Shown in pieces: positions 16,849 to 25,292 of a stretch of 64,000 nucleotides of DNA. The translations under genes and the position numbers were made by a program. Origin of the DNA: Mycolicibacterium lutetiense (GTDB lineage: Bacteria; Actinomycetota; Actinomycetes; Mycobacteriales; Mycobacteriaceae). Numbering within the stretch: the first letter of the stretch is position 1; each line of letters opens with the position of its first letter. The DNA is taken from NCBI RefSeq assembly GCF_017876775.1, contig NZ_JAGIOP010000002.1, forward strand, positions 124,001-188,000, read 5' to 3'. The notes under the pieces were generated by a model. It was not told the origin of the DNA, ran no database searches, and was given only the letters and a program-made list of their open reading frames with translations.

Positions 16849-18117
16849 GTGGCATCGACGTTGCGCCGGGCCCGGATCGCGGTCGGGGCGCTGTTCCTGA
16901 CCAACGGCGCGATCTTCGCCAATCTGCTGCCACGCTATCCGGAGATCAAGACCGACCTTCACCTGAGCAATGCGGTGTACGGGGCGGCCGTCGCCTCGTT
17001 CTCCGGTGGCGCGCTGGTCGCAGGATTGGCTGCGGCGACGCTGATTCGACGGTTCCACAGCGCGCGCGTGGCGGTCATCGGCACCGTGGCGCTGGCCGCC
17101 TTCGTCGTCATGGCCGGTGTGGCGAGCACACCGCTGACGCTGGCGGCCGCGCTGTTCCTGGCCGGCTCCTGTGATGCGGTGGTCGATGTCGCGCAGAACG
17201 CCCACGGGCTGCGGTTACAGCGCGCACACGGCCGATCGATCATCAACTCACTGCATGCCGTGTGGGCCGCCGGGGCGATCTTCGGCGGCCTCACCGGTGC
17301 CGGCGCCATTGCCCTGGGGGTCCCGCGCGCCGTCCACCTCTCGGTGATCGCCGTGTTGTTGAGCGCGGTGGCCCTGGTGTCCTACCGCTACCTGTTGCCC
17401 GGACCCGACCATGACGAGCATCGTGCGGCACACGCCCCGGCCGGGACCCGTGCCGGTCCAAGGACTTATCTGATCCTGCTGGCCCTGGTGCTGATCGCCA
17501 TCGCAGGCGCCACGGTCGAGGACGCCGGAAGTTCCTGGGCCACCCTGTATCTGCGCGACAGCCTGCACACCCCGCCGGCCTTGGCGGTCTTCGGGTACAT
17601 CGCGCTGGTCGGGTTCATGTTCGTCGGGAGGCTGATCGGCGATCGGCTGGTCGACCGGTTCGGCGAGGCCACCGTGGCGCGGGTCGGAGGACTCATCGCC
17701 GCCGCCGGGATGGGGACCGCACTGGCCTTCCCGAGCATCGCCACCACGATCGTCGGCTTCGCGCTGGCGGGCCTCGGGGTGGCCACGCTGGTGCCGGCCG
17801 CGATGCACGGCGCCGATCAGCTGCCGGGCCTGCGACCGGGGACCGGGCTGACTGTGGTCACCTGGCTCATGCGGGTGGGGTTCTTCGGTGCGCCACTGCT
17901 GGTCGGGCTGGTCGCCGATGCCGCCGGGCTGCGGGTCGGCCTTCTGGTCGTGCCTCTGGCCGGGCTGGCTGCCGCCCTGCTGGCCGGAGTACTGCCGAAA
18001 CGGCGGTCGTCAGTGCGTCGTTCCGGGGCCGATACCGGCCAGCTCGATCGTGAACACACCCGACACGATGAGCGCGATACCGAGCAACATCACCGGGGTC
18101 AACGGTTCGCCGAATAG
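16849..18117 (+). CDS. MFS transporter
   Basis: 422 residues from GTG 16849, with about 12 hydrophobic segments: for example RIAVGALFLTNGAIFANLLP, VAVIGTVALAAFVVMAGVAS, YLILLALVLIAIAGAT and VGLLVVPLAGLAAALLAGVL. The helix 2-3 loop and the interdomain loop (GPDHDEHRAAHAPAGTRAGP) are placed as expected for the major facilitator superfamily. It resembles the actinobacterial fucose-permease-like/putative drug exporters. The last 36 residues after KRRSS are hydrophilic and run 108 bp into the convergent SMR gene, an unusual length of overlap that suggests the original stop was lost. Substrate unknown. Confidence 0.88.
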   Translation: MASTLRRARIAVGALFLTNGAIFANLLPRYPEIKTDLHLSNAVYGAAVASFSGGALVAGLAAATLIRRFHSARVAVIGTVALAAFVVMAGVASTPLTLAAALFLAGSCDAVVDVAQNAHGLRLQRAHGRSIINSLHAVWAAGAIFGGLTGAGAIALGVPRAVHLSVIAVLLSAVALVSYRYLLPGPDHDEHRAAHAPAGTRAGPRTYLILLALVLIAIAGATVEDAGSSWATLYLRDSLHTPPALAVFGYIALVGFMFVGRLIGDRLVDRFGEATVARVGGLIAAAGMGTALAFPSIATTIVGFALAGLGVATLVPAAMHGADQLPGLRPGTGLTVVTWLMRVGFFGAPLLVGLVADAAGLRVGLLVVPLAGLAAALLAGVLPKRRSSVRRSGADTGQLDREHTRHDERDTEQHHRGQRFAE

Positions 18118-18348
18118 GAACTTGGCGATGACGGCGACCAGCGCGACCCCGCACGCGGTCCAGATGCCGTAGGCGATACCCACCGGCACCCCCAACGACA
18201 GGGCCAGCCACAGCAGGTAGAAGGACAGCACGTACCCGGCGATCACCGGCGCGATCCACGCCTTGCGGCGGAAGCCGTCCGACGCACGCAACCCGAGCGT
18301 GGCACACACCTCGACCAGGATCGCCCCGGTCAGGGCCAGCCACATCAT
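18010..18348 (-). CDS. Small multidrug resistance (SMR) transporter, subunit 2
   Basis: 112 residues, four transmembrane helices, beginning MMWLALTGAILVEVCATLGL with the essential helix-1 glutamate in VEV. GVPVGIAYGIWTACGVALVA is the conserved helix 3 with the GxxxA-like packing face. Its ATG overlaps the stop of the other SMR gene by 4 bp. Pairs of tandem SMR genes often encode one heterodimeric proton-coupled exporter of cationic or guanidinium-like compounds in the inner membrane. The gene end overlaps the convergent MFS gene. Confidence 0.88.
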   Translation of the reverse strand: MMWLALTGAILVEVCATLGLRASDGFRRKAWIAPVIAGYVLSFYLLWLALSLGVPVGIAYGIWTACGVALVAVIAKFLFGEPLTPVMLLGIALIVSGVFTIELAGIGPGTTH

Positions 18349-18680
18349 GACTCCGCCTGACGCGGGCGTGACCCGAGCTCGACCAGCAGCACGCCGGCGA
18401 TGATCAGACCGATACCGGCCACAATCGGCCAGGTGAACGGATCGCCGAACAACGCCGCGGCCAGCACCGCCGTCGCTGCGGTACCCAGCGCACCCCAGAT
18501 GCCATAGGCGACACCGACGGGCATGCCCGCCCGCAGCACCAGGGTCAGCAACAGGAATGCGGTCAGGTAACCGGCCACCACCAGCACCAGCCACCCCGCA
18601 TGATCCTGGGATGCGCGCAGCGACAGCGTGGCCGCGACCTCGGCGACGACAGCCGCGATCAGCAACGCCCACTTCTGCAC
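18345..18680 (-). CDS. Small multidrug resistance (SMR) transporter, subunit 1
   Basis: 111 residues from a GTG, four transmembrane helices. The conserved proton/substrate-binding Glu14 is in VVAEVAATLSLRAS, and helix 3 reads GMPVGVAYGIWGALGTAATA. It is first in a two-gene operon with the SMR gene at 18010, with ATGA overlap. The two proteins differ in loop charge, as expected for an antiparallel heterodimer with fixed opposite topologies. A 77-bp gap separates it from the divergent sterol-desaturase-like gene. Confidence 0.88.
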   Translation of the reverse strand: MQKWALLIAAVVAEVAATLSLRASQDHAGWLVLVVAGYLTAFLLLTLVLRAGMPVGVAYGIWGALGTAATAVLAAALFGDPFTWPIVAGIGLIIAGVLLVELGSRPRQAES

Positions 18681-18757
18681 CGGACAAACCTAGCCGAGCC
18701 CCGGTCGACGGGTGAGTACCGTGGGGGAGTTAGCCCCAGCTTCACCGAGGAGTCCGC

Positions 18758-19663
18758 ATGACCGGGTCCGTCCTGGACTTTCTGCCCCCGCCGATGCGCG
18801 ATCCGGTTTTCTTCGCGATCCCGTTCTTCCTGGTGTTGTTGACCGTGGAATGGGTTGCCGCCCGGCGCCTGCAGCACATCGAATCGCAGCGGGAACCCGC
18901 AGGCGCGTTCAACGCCCGCGACGCATGGACGAGTATCTCGATGGGGTTGGTCTCCATCCTCACCATGGGCGGATGGAAACTGGTCGCGCTGTTGGGTTAT
19001 GCCGCCATCTATGCCTATCTGGCGCCATGGCACTTACCCGGGAACCGGTGGTACACCTGGGTGATCGCGATCGTCGGGGTGGATCTGCTGTTCTACGCCT
19101 ACCACCGGATTGCGCACCGGGTGCGGTTGATCTGGGCGACGCATCAGGCCCACCACTCGAGTCAGTACTACAACTTCGCCACCGCGCTGCGTCAGAAATG
19201 GAACAACAGCGGTGAGATCCTGATCTGGATTCCCCTGCCGCTGCTCGGTATCCCACCCTGGCTGGTGTTCACGAGCTTTTCGCTGAACCTGGTCTATCAG
19301 TTCTGGGTGCACACTGAACGAGTCGGAAAGTTGTGGCGGCCAATCGAATTCATCTTCAATACCCCGTCGCATCATCGGGTGCACCACGGCCGCGATCAGC
19401 TGTATCTGGACCGCAACTACGGCGGCATCCTCATCATCTGGGACCGCATGTTCGGCACGTTCCAGCCGGAAGTGTTCCGCCCGCACTACGGGCTGACCAA
19501 ACAGGTGGACACCTTCAACATCTGGAAGCTGCAGACCCACGAATATGCGGCGATCGCCCGCGACGTGCGGCGGGCCCGCCGGCTGCGTGACCGGCTGGGC
19601 TACCTCTTCGGCCCACCGGGATGGCAGCCCGCCGAGGTTCGCGATTCTCAGCCGGTCGGCTGA
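18758..19663 (+). CDS. erg3: Sterol desaturase / fatty acid hydroxylase family protein
   Basis: 301-residue membrane protein with the diiron histidine boxes of the fatty acid hydroxylase superfamily: HRIAH, HQAHHSS and HHRVHHG, on the cytosolic face between hydrophobic helices (FFAIPFFLVLLTVEW, WYTWVIAIVGVDLLFYAYHR, IWIPLPLLGIPPWLVFTSFS). A further His in HYGLTKQ fits the fourth ligand group. It corresponds by sequence type and neighbours to M. tuberculosis Rv1814, named erg3 for its similarity to eukaryotic C-5 sterol desaturases. The actual mycobacterial substrate is not established by sequence. Confidence 0.88.
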   Translation: MTGSVLDFLPPPMRDPVFFAIPFFLVLLTVEWVAARRLQHIESQREPAGAFNARDAWTSISMGLVSILTMGGWKLVALLGYAAIYAYLAPWHLPGNRWYTWVIAIVGVDLLFYAYHRIAHRVRLIWATHQAHHSSQYYNFATALRQKWNNSGEILIWIPLPLLGIPPWLVFTSFSLNLVYQFWVHTERVGKLWRPIEFIFNTPSHHRVHHGRDQLYLDRNYGGILIIWDRMFGTFQPEVFRPHYGLTKQVDTFNIWKLQTHEYAAIARDVRRARRLRDRLGYLFGPPGWQPAEVRDSQPVG

Positions 19664-19825
19664 CCGCCCGGAACCGGGCAGCGCCCGCCGCCTTGGCGAT
19701 TCCCAGTGTTTGCGTGGCGTTTGAACTCGCGGCGAGCTGAATCCCGCCAAAGCAAACGTGAAATCAGTAAGGTCAACAAGACCCGGGTGCCTTCACCCGG
19801 ATCACGGTCACGAAAGGGGCATTGC

Positions 19826-20428
19826 GTGGGAGACACACTCACCGAAGGTCAGAAGCTGGAGAAGGGTGGTTCGCTCACCTCCAACAACGGCGCATACACG
19901 CTGACGTTGCAGGATGACGGCAACCTCGTGTTGGAGGCGCGTGGCCAAGCGGTCTGGTCGACTTCCACCAACGGCCAGGACGTCGTGCGGGCGGAGGTGC
20001 AGACCGACGGCAACTTCGTGCTGTACACGTCCGAGAAGCCGGTGTGGCACACCGACACCAAGGGCAAGAAGGACGTCAAGCTGGTTCTCCAGGACGACCG
20101 CAACCTGGTGCTGTACGCCGCAGACGGGCCCGCGTGGTCGTCCGACACCGCGACCTCCGAGCCTCCGCCACCGGCGCCCGAGGCCGAAGTCGCCCCGGCC
20201 GCTGTCGAGGAGCCGGTTGCCGTGGCCGAGCCCGCTGCGCCGGCCGCGCCGCCGCCGCCCCCGCCTGCACCCGAGCCGCGGACCTACACCGTGGTCTCCG
20301 GCGATACTCTCTGGGCGATCTCCGAGCGGTTCTACGGAGATGGCAACAAGTACCAGCAGATCGCCGATGCGAGCGGTATCTCCAATCCCGACCTGATCCA
20401 CCCCGGCCAGGTCTTGACAATTCCTTGA
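19826..20428 (+). CDS. Bulb-type (mannose-binding) lectin plus LysM protein
   Basis: 200 residues from GTG 19826, preceded by AAAGGGG. Residues 1-110 form a monocot-type B-lectin domain with three copies of the mannose-site motif QxDxNxVx[10 protein letters not shown] (degenerate, Tyr replaced by Glu), QTDGNFVLY and QDDRNLVLY (both intact). A Pro/Ala-rich linker (about 115-150) leads to a C-terminal LysM domain ([20 protein letters not shown]...[11 protein letters not shown]) that should bind peptidoglycan. There is no signal peptide. The architecture matches the mannose-specific lectin described in M. smegmatis. It may bind mannosylated wall glycans such as lipoarabinomannan (inference). A perfect terminator follows. 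Confidence 0.9.
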   Translation: MGDTLTEGQKLEKGGSLTSNNGAYTLTLQDDGNLVLEARGQAVWSTSTNGQDVVRAEVQTDGNFVLYTSEKPVWHTDTKGKKDVKLVLQDDRNLVLYAADGPAWSSDTATSEPPPPAPEAEVAPAAVEEPVAVAEPAAPAAPPPPPPAPEPRTYTVVSGDTLWAISERFYGDGNKYQQIADASGISNPDLIHPGQVLTIP

Positions 20429-20441
20429 CCTGAACAGACGC

Positions 20442-20470
20442 ACGGCCCGGACCTCGATGGTCCGGGCCGT
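20442..20470 (+). terminator. Intrinsic terminator after lectin-LysM gene
   Basis: ACGGCCCGGACC, loop TCGAT, GGTCCGGGCCGT: a perfect 12-bp stem 14 bases after the stop codon, followed by TCGTTGTTTC. It is one of the two strongest hairpins seen in the window. Confidence 0.85.
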
Positions 20471-20593
20471 TCGTTGTTTCTGGCGATGGATCGCACGGGA
20501 TATGCGGACCGCCGGTAACGAAGTTGCCGCCTGACCGATATTGAAGTCAGTAGGGTGACGTTCACCACGTTCGCACAGCGAGGGAGGTCGGCC

Positions 20594-21289
20594 GTGAGTA
20601 GGTGGCTAGGTGGGGTGATACGGGCGCTGGCCGGGGTTCCGGTGGCGGGTCTGCTGGCGTGTCCGGTACCGGTGGCCGCCGCCGCGGGTTCGCTGGTGTA
20701 CCCGGGTATGGAGATCCGGCAGGGCACGAATGTCTGCACGCTGGGTTACGTCGATCCGATGAGCCGCGTCGGCTTCACCGCGGGTCATTGCCGGGGTGGC
20801 GGTCCGGTGGGCGACCGGGACGGCAATTTCATCGGGCACCAGGGGTCCTTCGAGGACAACACGCCCGACGGCGCCACGGTTGACACCAACTACATGATCT
20901 CCGATTGGGAGACCATCCAATTGGCCGGCGATGTCGCGATCAACAACATCCTGCCGGGCGGGCGGATGCTGGTGGAGGATCCCGGGGTGGTTCCGACGCC
21001 GGGTGCCCCGGTCTGCCACTTCGGTGTGGTTACCGGTGAGAGTTGCGGCACCATCCAAGCCGTCAACAACGGCTGGTTCACCATGGCCAACGGTGTGGTC
21101 AGCCAGAAGGGCGATTCCGGTGGTCCGGTGTATGTGGTCACCCCGGACGGCCGTGCCGCCATCGTGGGCATGTTCAACAGCACCTGGGGCACCTTTCCGG
21201 CCGCCGTGTCCTGGCAGAACGTCAGTGGGCAGTCCCGCGGCGGCGGGTTACCCGCCGGCGAGGTGTCGACCCTGGTGGGGCAGCCCTGA
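20594..21289 (+). CDS. Secreted trypsin-like serine protease (S1 family)
   Basis: 231 residues from GTG 20594, with GGGAGG six bases upstream. The N-terminus ([20 protein letters not shown]) is a signal peptide with likely cleavage after PVAAAA. The catalytic triad can be placed: His in [10 protein letters not shown], Asp in [10 protein letters not shown], Ser in [12 protein letters not shown], with a disulfide pairing [11 protein letters not shown]. It is of the short streptogrisin/alpha-lytic-like type, matching M. tuberculosis Rv1815 in position. Acts outside the cytoplasm; substrate unknown. The KstR-like box begins seven bases after its stop and belongs to the next operon. Confidence 0.87.
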   Translation: MSRWLGGVIRALAGVPVAGLLACPVPVAAAAGSLVYPGMEIRQGTNVCTLGYVDPMSRVGFTAGHCRGGGPVGDRDGNFIGHQGSFEDNTPDGATVDTNYMISDWETIQLAGDVAINNILPGGRMLVEDPGVVPTPGAPVCHFGVVTGESCGTIQAVNNGWFTMANGVVSQKGDSGGPVYVVTPDGRAAIVGMFNSTWGTFPAAVSWQNVSGQSRGGGLPAGEVSTLVGQP

Positions 21290-21296
21290 CCACTAA

Positions 21297-21312
21297 CTAG
21301 AACACGTTCTAG
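21297..21312. promoter_or_regulatory. KstR operator (sterol catabolism repressor box)
   Basis: CTAGAACACGTTCTAG fits the published KstR motif TNNAACNNGTTNNA exactly (21298-21311), with 7-bp perfect arms around a 2-bp centre. It lies 28 bp upstream of the VOC gene start, where repressor binding would block transcription. KstR, a TetR-family repressor released by cholesterol-derived CoA thioesters, controls the main cholesterol-degradation regulon in mycobacteria. This places the VOC and flavoprotein genes in that regulon. Confidence 0.85.
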
Positions 21313-21339
21313 CCATTGCGCCGGGTGGGCGATATTCTC

Positions 21340-21840
21340 ATGGCGATGCTTAATCAGACACCTGTCCAGATCGCCTGGGTTACCGCTGATCTGGACGCCA
21401 CCGAACAGGCCCTGACCACCATGCTGGGGGCTCGCCGGTGGGTGCGGATGCCCGCGGTGCATTTCAGCCCGGAGACCTGCCGCCACCACGGCCGACCCGC
21501 CGATTTCGTCGCCGACATCTCACTGAGCTACGCCGGTGACACTCAACTGGAGCTGATTGCTCCGGTCAGCGGCGAGAGCATCTACGCCGAGTTCCTGGAA
21601 CGGCACGGCGCGGGTCTGCACCACGTCTGCATCGAGGCGGCCGACGCAGAGGAGTTCGAGGCGCGACTGCGCGACGCTGAAGGCGACGGGACACCGGTGG
21701 TGTGCCAGGGCGAGATGCCCGGAGGAATGAGATTCGCCTACCTGTCGGCCGTAGGAGCCGGGGTGCCGTATCTGGAGATCGCTTACATTCCGCCCGAGAT
21801 CCGGGCGTTCTTCGAGTATGTGAAACAGGAGCAGCAGTGA
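21340..21840 (+). CDS. VOC-superfamily (glyoxalase-like) protein
   Basis: 166 residues (ATG 21340; ATG 21346 is equally possible, and no strong ribosome-binding site decides). The paired beta-alpha-beta-beta-beta modules of the vicinal oxygen chelate fold are visible: QIAWVTADLDATEQALTTML, then GLHHVCIEAADAEEFEARLR with its metal-ligand-type His, ending in YLEIAYIPPEIRAFFEYVKQ. Members are dioxygenases, isomerases, epimerases or binding proteins. Behind a perfect KstR box and coupled by GTGA overlap to a flavin-dependent dehydrogenase, it probably acts on a steroid intermediate (inference). Confidence 0.8.
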   Translation: MAMLNQTPVQIAWVTADLDATEQALTTMLGARRWVRMPAVHFSPETCRHHGRPADFVADISLSYAGDTQLELIAPVSGESIYAEFLERHGAGLHHVCIEAADAEEFEARLRDAEGDGTPVVCQGEMPGGMRFAYLSAVGAGVPYLEIAYIPPEIRAFFEYVKQEQQ

Positions 21841-23324
21841 AGGAAATCCCCGAGGTCGTCGAGGCCGCGGACATCGAATCCTGGTCGGACGAGTTCGATG
21901 TCGTGGTCATCGGATTCGGTATCGCCGGAGGCTCTGCGGCGGTCAGCGCCGCCGCCCGCGGTGCCCGGGTGCTGGTGTTGGAGAAGGCTGCGGCGGTCGG
22001 CGGCACCACCGCGATGGCCGGTGGGCACTTCTATCTCGGCGGCGGGACCGCGGTGCAGGAGGCCACCGGGCACTCCGACACCCCCGAGGAGATGTACAAG
22101 TATCTGGTCGCAGTCTCGCGCGAGCCCGACCTGGACAAGATCCGCGCCTACAGCGACGGCAGCGTCGAACATTTCAATTGGCTTGAGGCACTGGGTTTTC
22201 AGTTTGAGCGCAGTTTCTACCCGGGCAAGGTCGTGGTGCCGCCGGGCACCGAGGGGCTGTCCTACACCGGAAACGAGAAGGTGTGGCCGTTCATCGAGCA
22301 GGCCGCGCCGGCGCCGCGAGGTCATTCGGTCCCCGTGCCCGGCGAGCTGGGCGGCGCCGCGATGGTGACCGATCTCCTACTGAAGCGCGCCGAGACGCTG
22401 GGTGTCACGTTCCGGTACGAGACGGGAGCCACAAACCTGATCGTCGAGGGCGGCGGGAACGACCGCTCCGTGGTCGGGGTGAAGTGGAAGAACTTCGGTG
22501 AAACCGGTTGTGTCAAAGCGAAATCAGTCATCATCGCCGCCGGGGGATTCGCAATGAACCCGGAGATGGTCGCCGAATACACGCCGGCTCTCGGAAAGAA
22601 ACGTCGCACCAAGCACCACGGCGAGGTCGAGCCCTACATCCTGGGCAACCCCAACGACGACGGCCTCGGAATCCGGATGGGTGTCGCCGCCGGCGGCGTC
22701 GCCAACGGCATGGACCAGCTGTTCATCACCGCCGCGGCCTACCCTCCGGAGATCCTGCTGACCGGTGTGATCGTCAACAATCAGGGTCAGCGCTTCGTCG
22801 CCGAGGACTCCTACCACTCCCGCACGTCGGCGTTCGTCCTGCGTCAGCCCGAGCAGCAGGCGTACCTGATCGTGGATGAGGAACACATGGAGATGCCGGC
22901 GATGCCGCTGATCAAATTCATCGACGGCTACGAGACGATCGCCGAAGTCGAAGAGGCACTGGGAATTCCGGCCGGGAACCTGGCGGCCACCCTGGACCGC
23001 TACAACGCGCACGCGGCCGACGGCGAAGATCCCGACTTCCACAAGCAGTCCGACTACATCGCGGTGCAGCACAAGGGTCCGTGGGCGGCGTTCGACCTGT
23101 CGCTCGGGGTCGCCATGTACTCGGGATTCACCATGGGCGGGCTGACCGTGTCCATCGACGGTGAGGTGCTGCGCGAGGACGGCAGCCCCATCGCCGGCCT
23201 GTACGCAGCCGGGGCCTGTGCGTCCAACATCGCCCAGGACGGCGAGGGGTACGCCAGCGGTGTGCAACTCGGGGAGGGCTCGTTCTTCGGGCGCCGCGCC
23301 GGTACGCACGCCGCGGAACGATGA
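21837..23324 (+). CDS. FAD-dependent dehydrogenase, KstD/fumarate-reductase family
   Basis: 495 residues from GTG 21837. The dinucleotide-binding motif VVVIGFGIAGGSAAVSAAAR and LEKAAAVGGTTAMAGGHFYL are at the N-terminus. A second FAD contact (VIIAAGGFAMNPEM) follows in the middle, and the C-terminal GLYAAGACASNIAQDGEGYA closes the flavin site. The overall plan is that of 3-ketosteroid delta-1-dehydrogenases and fumarate-reductase flavoproteins; by position it corresponds to M. tuberculosis Rv1817. It is coupled to the VOC gene and controlled by the same KstR box, which favours a steroid or steroid-derived substrate. True KstD activity would need its active-site Tyr residues, which I could not confirm. 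Confidence 0.88.
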   Translation: MKEIPEVVEAADIESWSDEFDVVVIGFGIAGGSAAVSAAARGARVLVLEKAAAVGGTTAMAGGHFYLGGGTAVQEATGHSDTPEEMYKYLVAVSREPDLDKIRAYSDGSVEHFNWLEALGFQFERSFYPGKVVVPPGTEGLSYTGNEKVWPFIEQAAPAPRGHSVPVPGELGGAAMVTDLLLKRAETLGVTFRYETGATNLIVEGGGNDRSVVGVKWKNFGETGCVKAKSVIIAAGGFAMNPEMVAEYTPALGKKRRTKHHGEVEPYILGNPNDDGLGIRMGVAAGGVANGMDQLFITAAAYPPEILLTGVIVNNQGQRFVAEDSYHSRTSAFVLRQPEQQAYLIVDEEHMEMPAMPLIKFIDGYETIAEVEEALGIPAGNLAATLDRYNAHAADGEDPDFHKQSDYIAVQHKGPWAAFDLSLGVAMYSGFTMGGLTVSIDGEVLREDGSPIAGLYAAGACASNIAQDGEGYASGVQLGEGSFFGRRAGTHAAER

Positions 23325-23346
23325 AGAGGATCGCCGTCTCGACCGG

Positions 23347-25260
23347 TTAGGTCGGCAAGCCGACCGGCGCGAGCTCCCAACGGCCGTCGCCGAGCAGTTC
23401 GAGGCGACGGTCGTGGAGCTCGTTGACGCTGTCGCGGTGGCTGATGCTGACCACGATGCAGTCGGGTAATTCGCTGCGCAGCGTCGAGTACAACGCGTAC
23501 TGCTGACCGGCATCGAGCGCCGAGGTGGCCTCGTCGAGGAATACCGCTGCCGGCTTGGCTAGCAGCACCCGGGCGAAGGCGATCCGTTGCTGTTCGCCCG
23601 GGGACAGCACCTTTCCCCAATCGGTGTCCTCATCGAGGCGAGAGGTCAGATTCCCCAGGGCGACCGCGTCGAGCGCGGCCCGGATCTCGTCGTCGCCGTA
23701 CGTGCCCGCCGGTGCGGGATAGCAGACCACGGTGCGGAGATCGCCCAGCGGTGCGTAGGGGAGTTGGGACAGGAACATGACCTCACCCTGCTCGGGATAG
23801 CGCACCGTCCCCGATCCATACGGCCACAGCCGGGCCAGGCTGCGCAGCAGGGTCGTCTTCCCGGTACCGGACGGCCCGGTGATGACCAGCGAATCGCCGG
23901 GGGCCAGTTGGATGTCGAGGTCGTGCAGCAGCAGATCTCCGTCGGGCGACCGCACCTCGACATCCTCGAGTTCTACCCCGCCGTTGGCGCTCACCCCGAT
24001 ATCCAATCGCGGTAGCGCCCTTGCCTGTTCGTTCGCTTTCACCAGTCCGTCGAGGCGAATGATCGCGGCCCGGTATCCGGCGAATGCGTCGTACACCGAG
24101 CGGAAGAAGCTCAACGAACTCTGCACCCGGTTGAACGCACTTGCCGACTGAAGGACATCACCGTAGGTGAGCTGACCGGCGAACAACCGTGGTGCCTGGA
24201 CGATCAGCGGAAGCGGGTCGATGATCTGGTTGATGGATCGGTTCCAACCGAGAAACGCCACGCCGCGCAGGACAAGCCGCCGGTAATTGGCGATGACGGC
24301 GGCGAACCGCGCTGCCAGCGTGTCACGTTCGGTGCGTTCGCCGTGATAGAAGCCCACCGCTTCGGCTCCGTCACGGACCCGCACGAGGGCGTACCGGAAA
24401 GCGGCGTTCGTGAGCGAGTTACGGAATGTCAGCCGAATGATCGGCCTGCCGATCCAGATCGCCACGACCGTCGTGACCGCCACCCACAGCAGTGCGATCC
24501 AGAACAACGCCTTCGGCAGCGTCACGCCCAGAAACGTCAAGGGGCCGGCCAGATTCCACAGGATCGGCGTGAACGCCACAACCGAGACGAGCGAGTAGAC
24601 CGATCCGAACAACAATGTCTGCGCGGTGGCGACCGTCGGCGTGTTGGTTTCTGGCCCGGTGCCGGTGGTGAAGACGTCGATGTCCTGTTGGATGCGCTGA
24701 TCAGGGTTGTCGATCGGAGTGCCGCCGAAGCCGCCGATGAATCGGCCGCGGTAGTAGGCCCGTTGATCGAGCCAGTCGCCGGTGAGTCGGTGGGTGAGCC
24801 AGACCCGCCAGCGGACGATGAAGTACTGCATGAGGTACAGGTCGAGCAAGGTGCGGGTGATGTCGACGGTCACCAACAACGCGAAGATCAGGATCGAATG
24901 CCAGAAGCCGTCGATTCCGGAGCTGCGGACCGCTTCGTTGCCCGAACCGGCGCCGGAGAACGCCACCTGCAGCGCCGTGGTCTGGTCGTTGAGGTAGTAG
25001 CTGAACAACACGTCCATGCGCACCGAGAACATCACCGACAGGAGCAGCACACCCAGCAGTCCCCACACCGGAATGCTTTCGCGGCCAAGGAAATAACCGC
25101 CGGTGACCCGCCAAAACTGACGGCCCCACGTGGTGAAACGCGCCAGCACGGCCAACGCGAACACCAGAGCCACCGCACCGATCGCCCAGGCCTTCGCGAC
25201 CCACCACAGCGAGGCCAGGATCTCGTTGCCCCAGTCCAGAGACTGGGTGAACATCTCCAT
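23347..25260 (-). CDS. BacA/SbmA-type ABC transporter, second tandem copy
   Basis: 637 residues fusing a SbmA/BacA-like membrane domain (residues 1-400; helices such as WWVAKAWAIGAVALVFALAV and FWIALLWVAVTTVVAIWIG, plus the [19 protein letters not shown] signature) to an ATPase with Walker A GPSGTGKTT, signature [16 protein letters not shown] and Walker [15 protein letters not shown]. tuberculosis Rv1819c of this type imports vitamin B12 and antimicrobial peptides such as bleomycin. The gene lies 32 bp after its paralogue and is in the same operon. Differences include an extra GFGGTP segment at the end of the helix 4 region (RGRFIGGFGGTPIDNPDQR) and TNTPTVATAQ in place of SNPNTFTQS. Confidence 0.9.
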   Translation of the reverse strand: MEMFTQSLDWGNEILASLWWVAKAWAIGAVALVFALAVLARFTTWGRQFWRVTGGYFLGRESIPVWGLLGVLLLSVMFSVRMDVLFSYYLNDQTTALQVAFSGAGSGNEAVRSSGIDGFWHSILIFALLVTVDITRTLLDLYLMQYFIVRWRVWLTHRLTGDWLDQRAYYRGRFIGGFGGTPIDNPDQRIQQDIDVFTTGTGPETNTPTVATAQTLLFGSVYSLVSVVAFTPILWNLAGPLTFLGVTLPKALFWIALLWVAVTTVVAIWIGRPIIRLTFRNSLTNAAFRYALVRVRDGAEAVGFYHGERTERDTLAARFAAVIANYRRLVLRGVAFLGWNRSINQIIDPLPLIVQAPRLFAGQLTYGDVLQSASAFNRVQSSLSFFRSVYDAFAGYRAAIIRLDGLVKANEQARALPRLDIGVSANGGVELEDVEVRSPDGDLLLHDLDIQLAPGDSLVITGPSGTGKTTLLRSLARLWPYGSGTVRYPEQGEVMFLSQLPYAPLGDLRTVVCYPAPAGTYGDDEIRAALDAVALGNLTSRLDEDTDWGKVLSPGEQQRIAFARVLLAKPAAVFLDEATSALDAGQQYALYSTLRSELPDCIVVSISHRDSVNELHDRRLELLGDGRWELAPVGLPT

Positions 25261-25292
25261 ACCCCGGCAAGTTACCGGGAACTACCGCCCGA

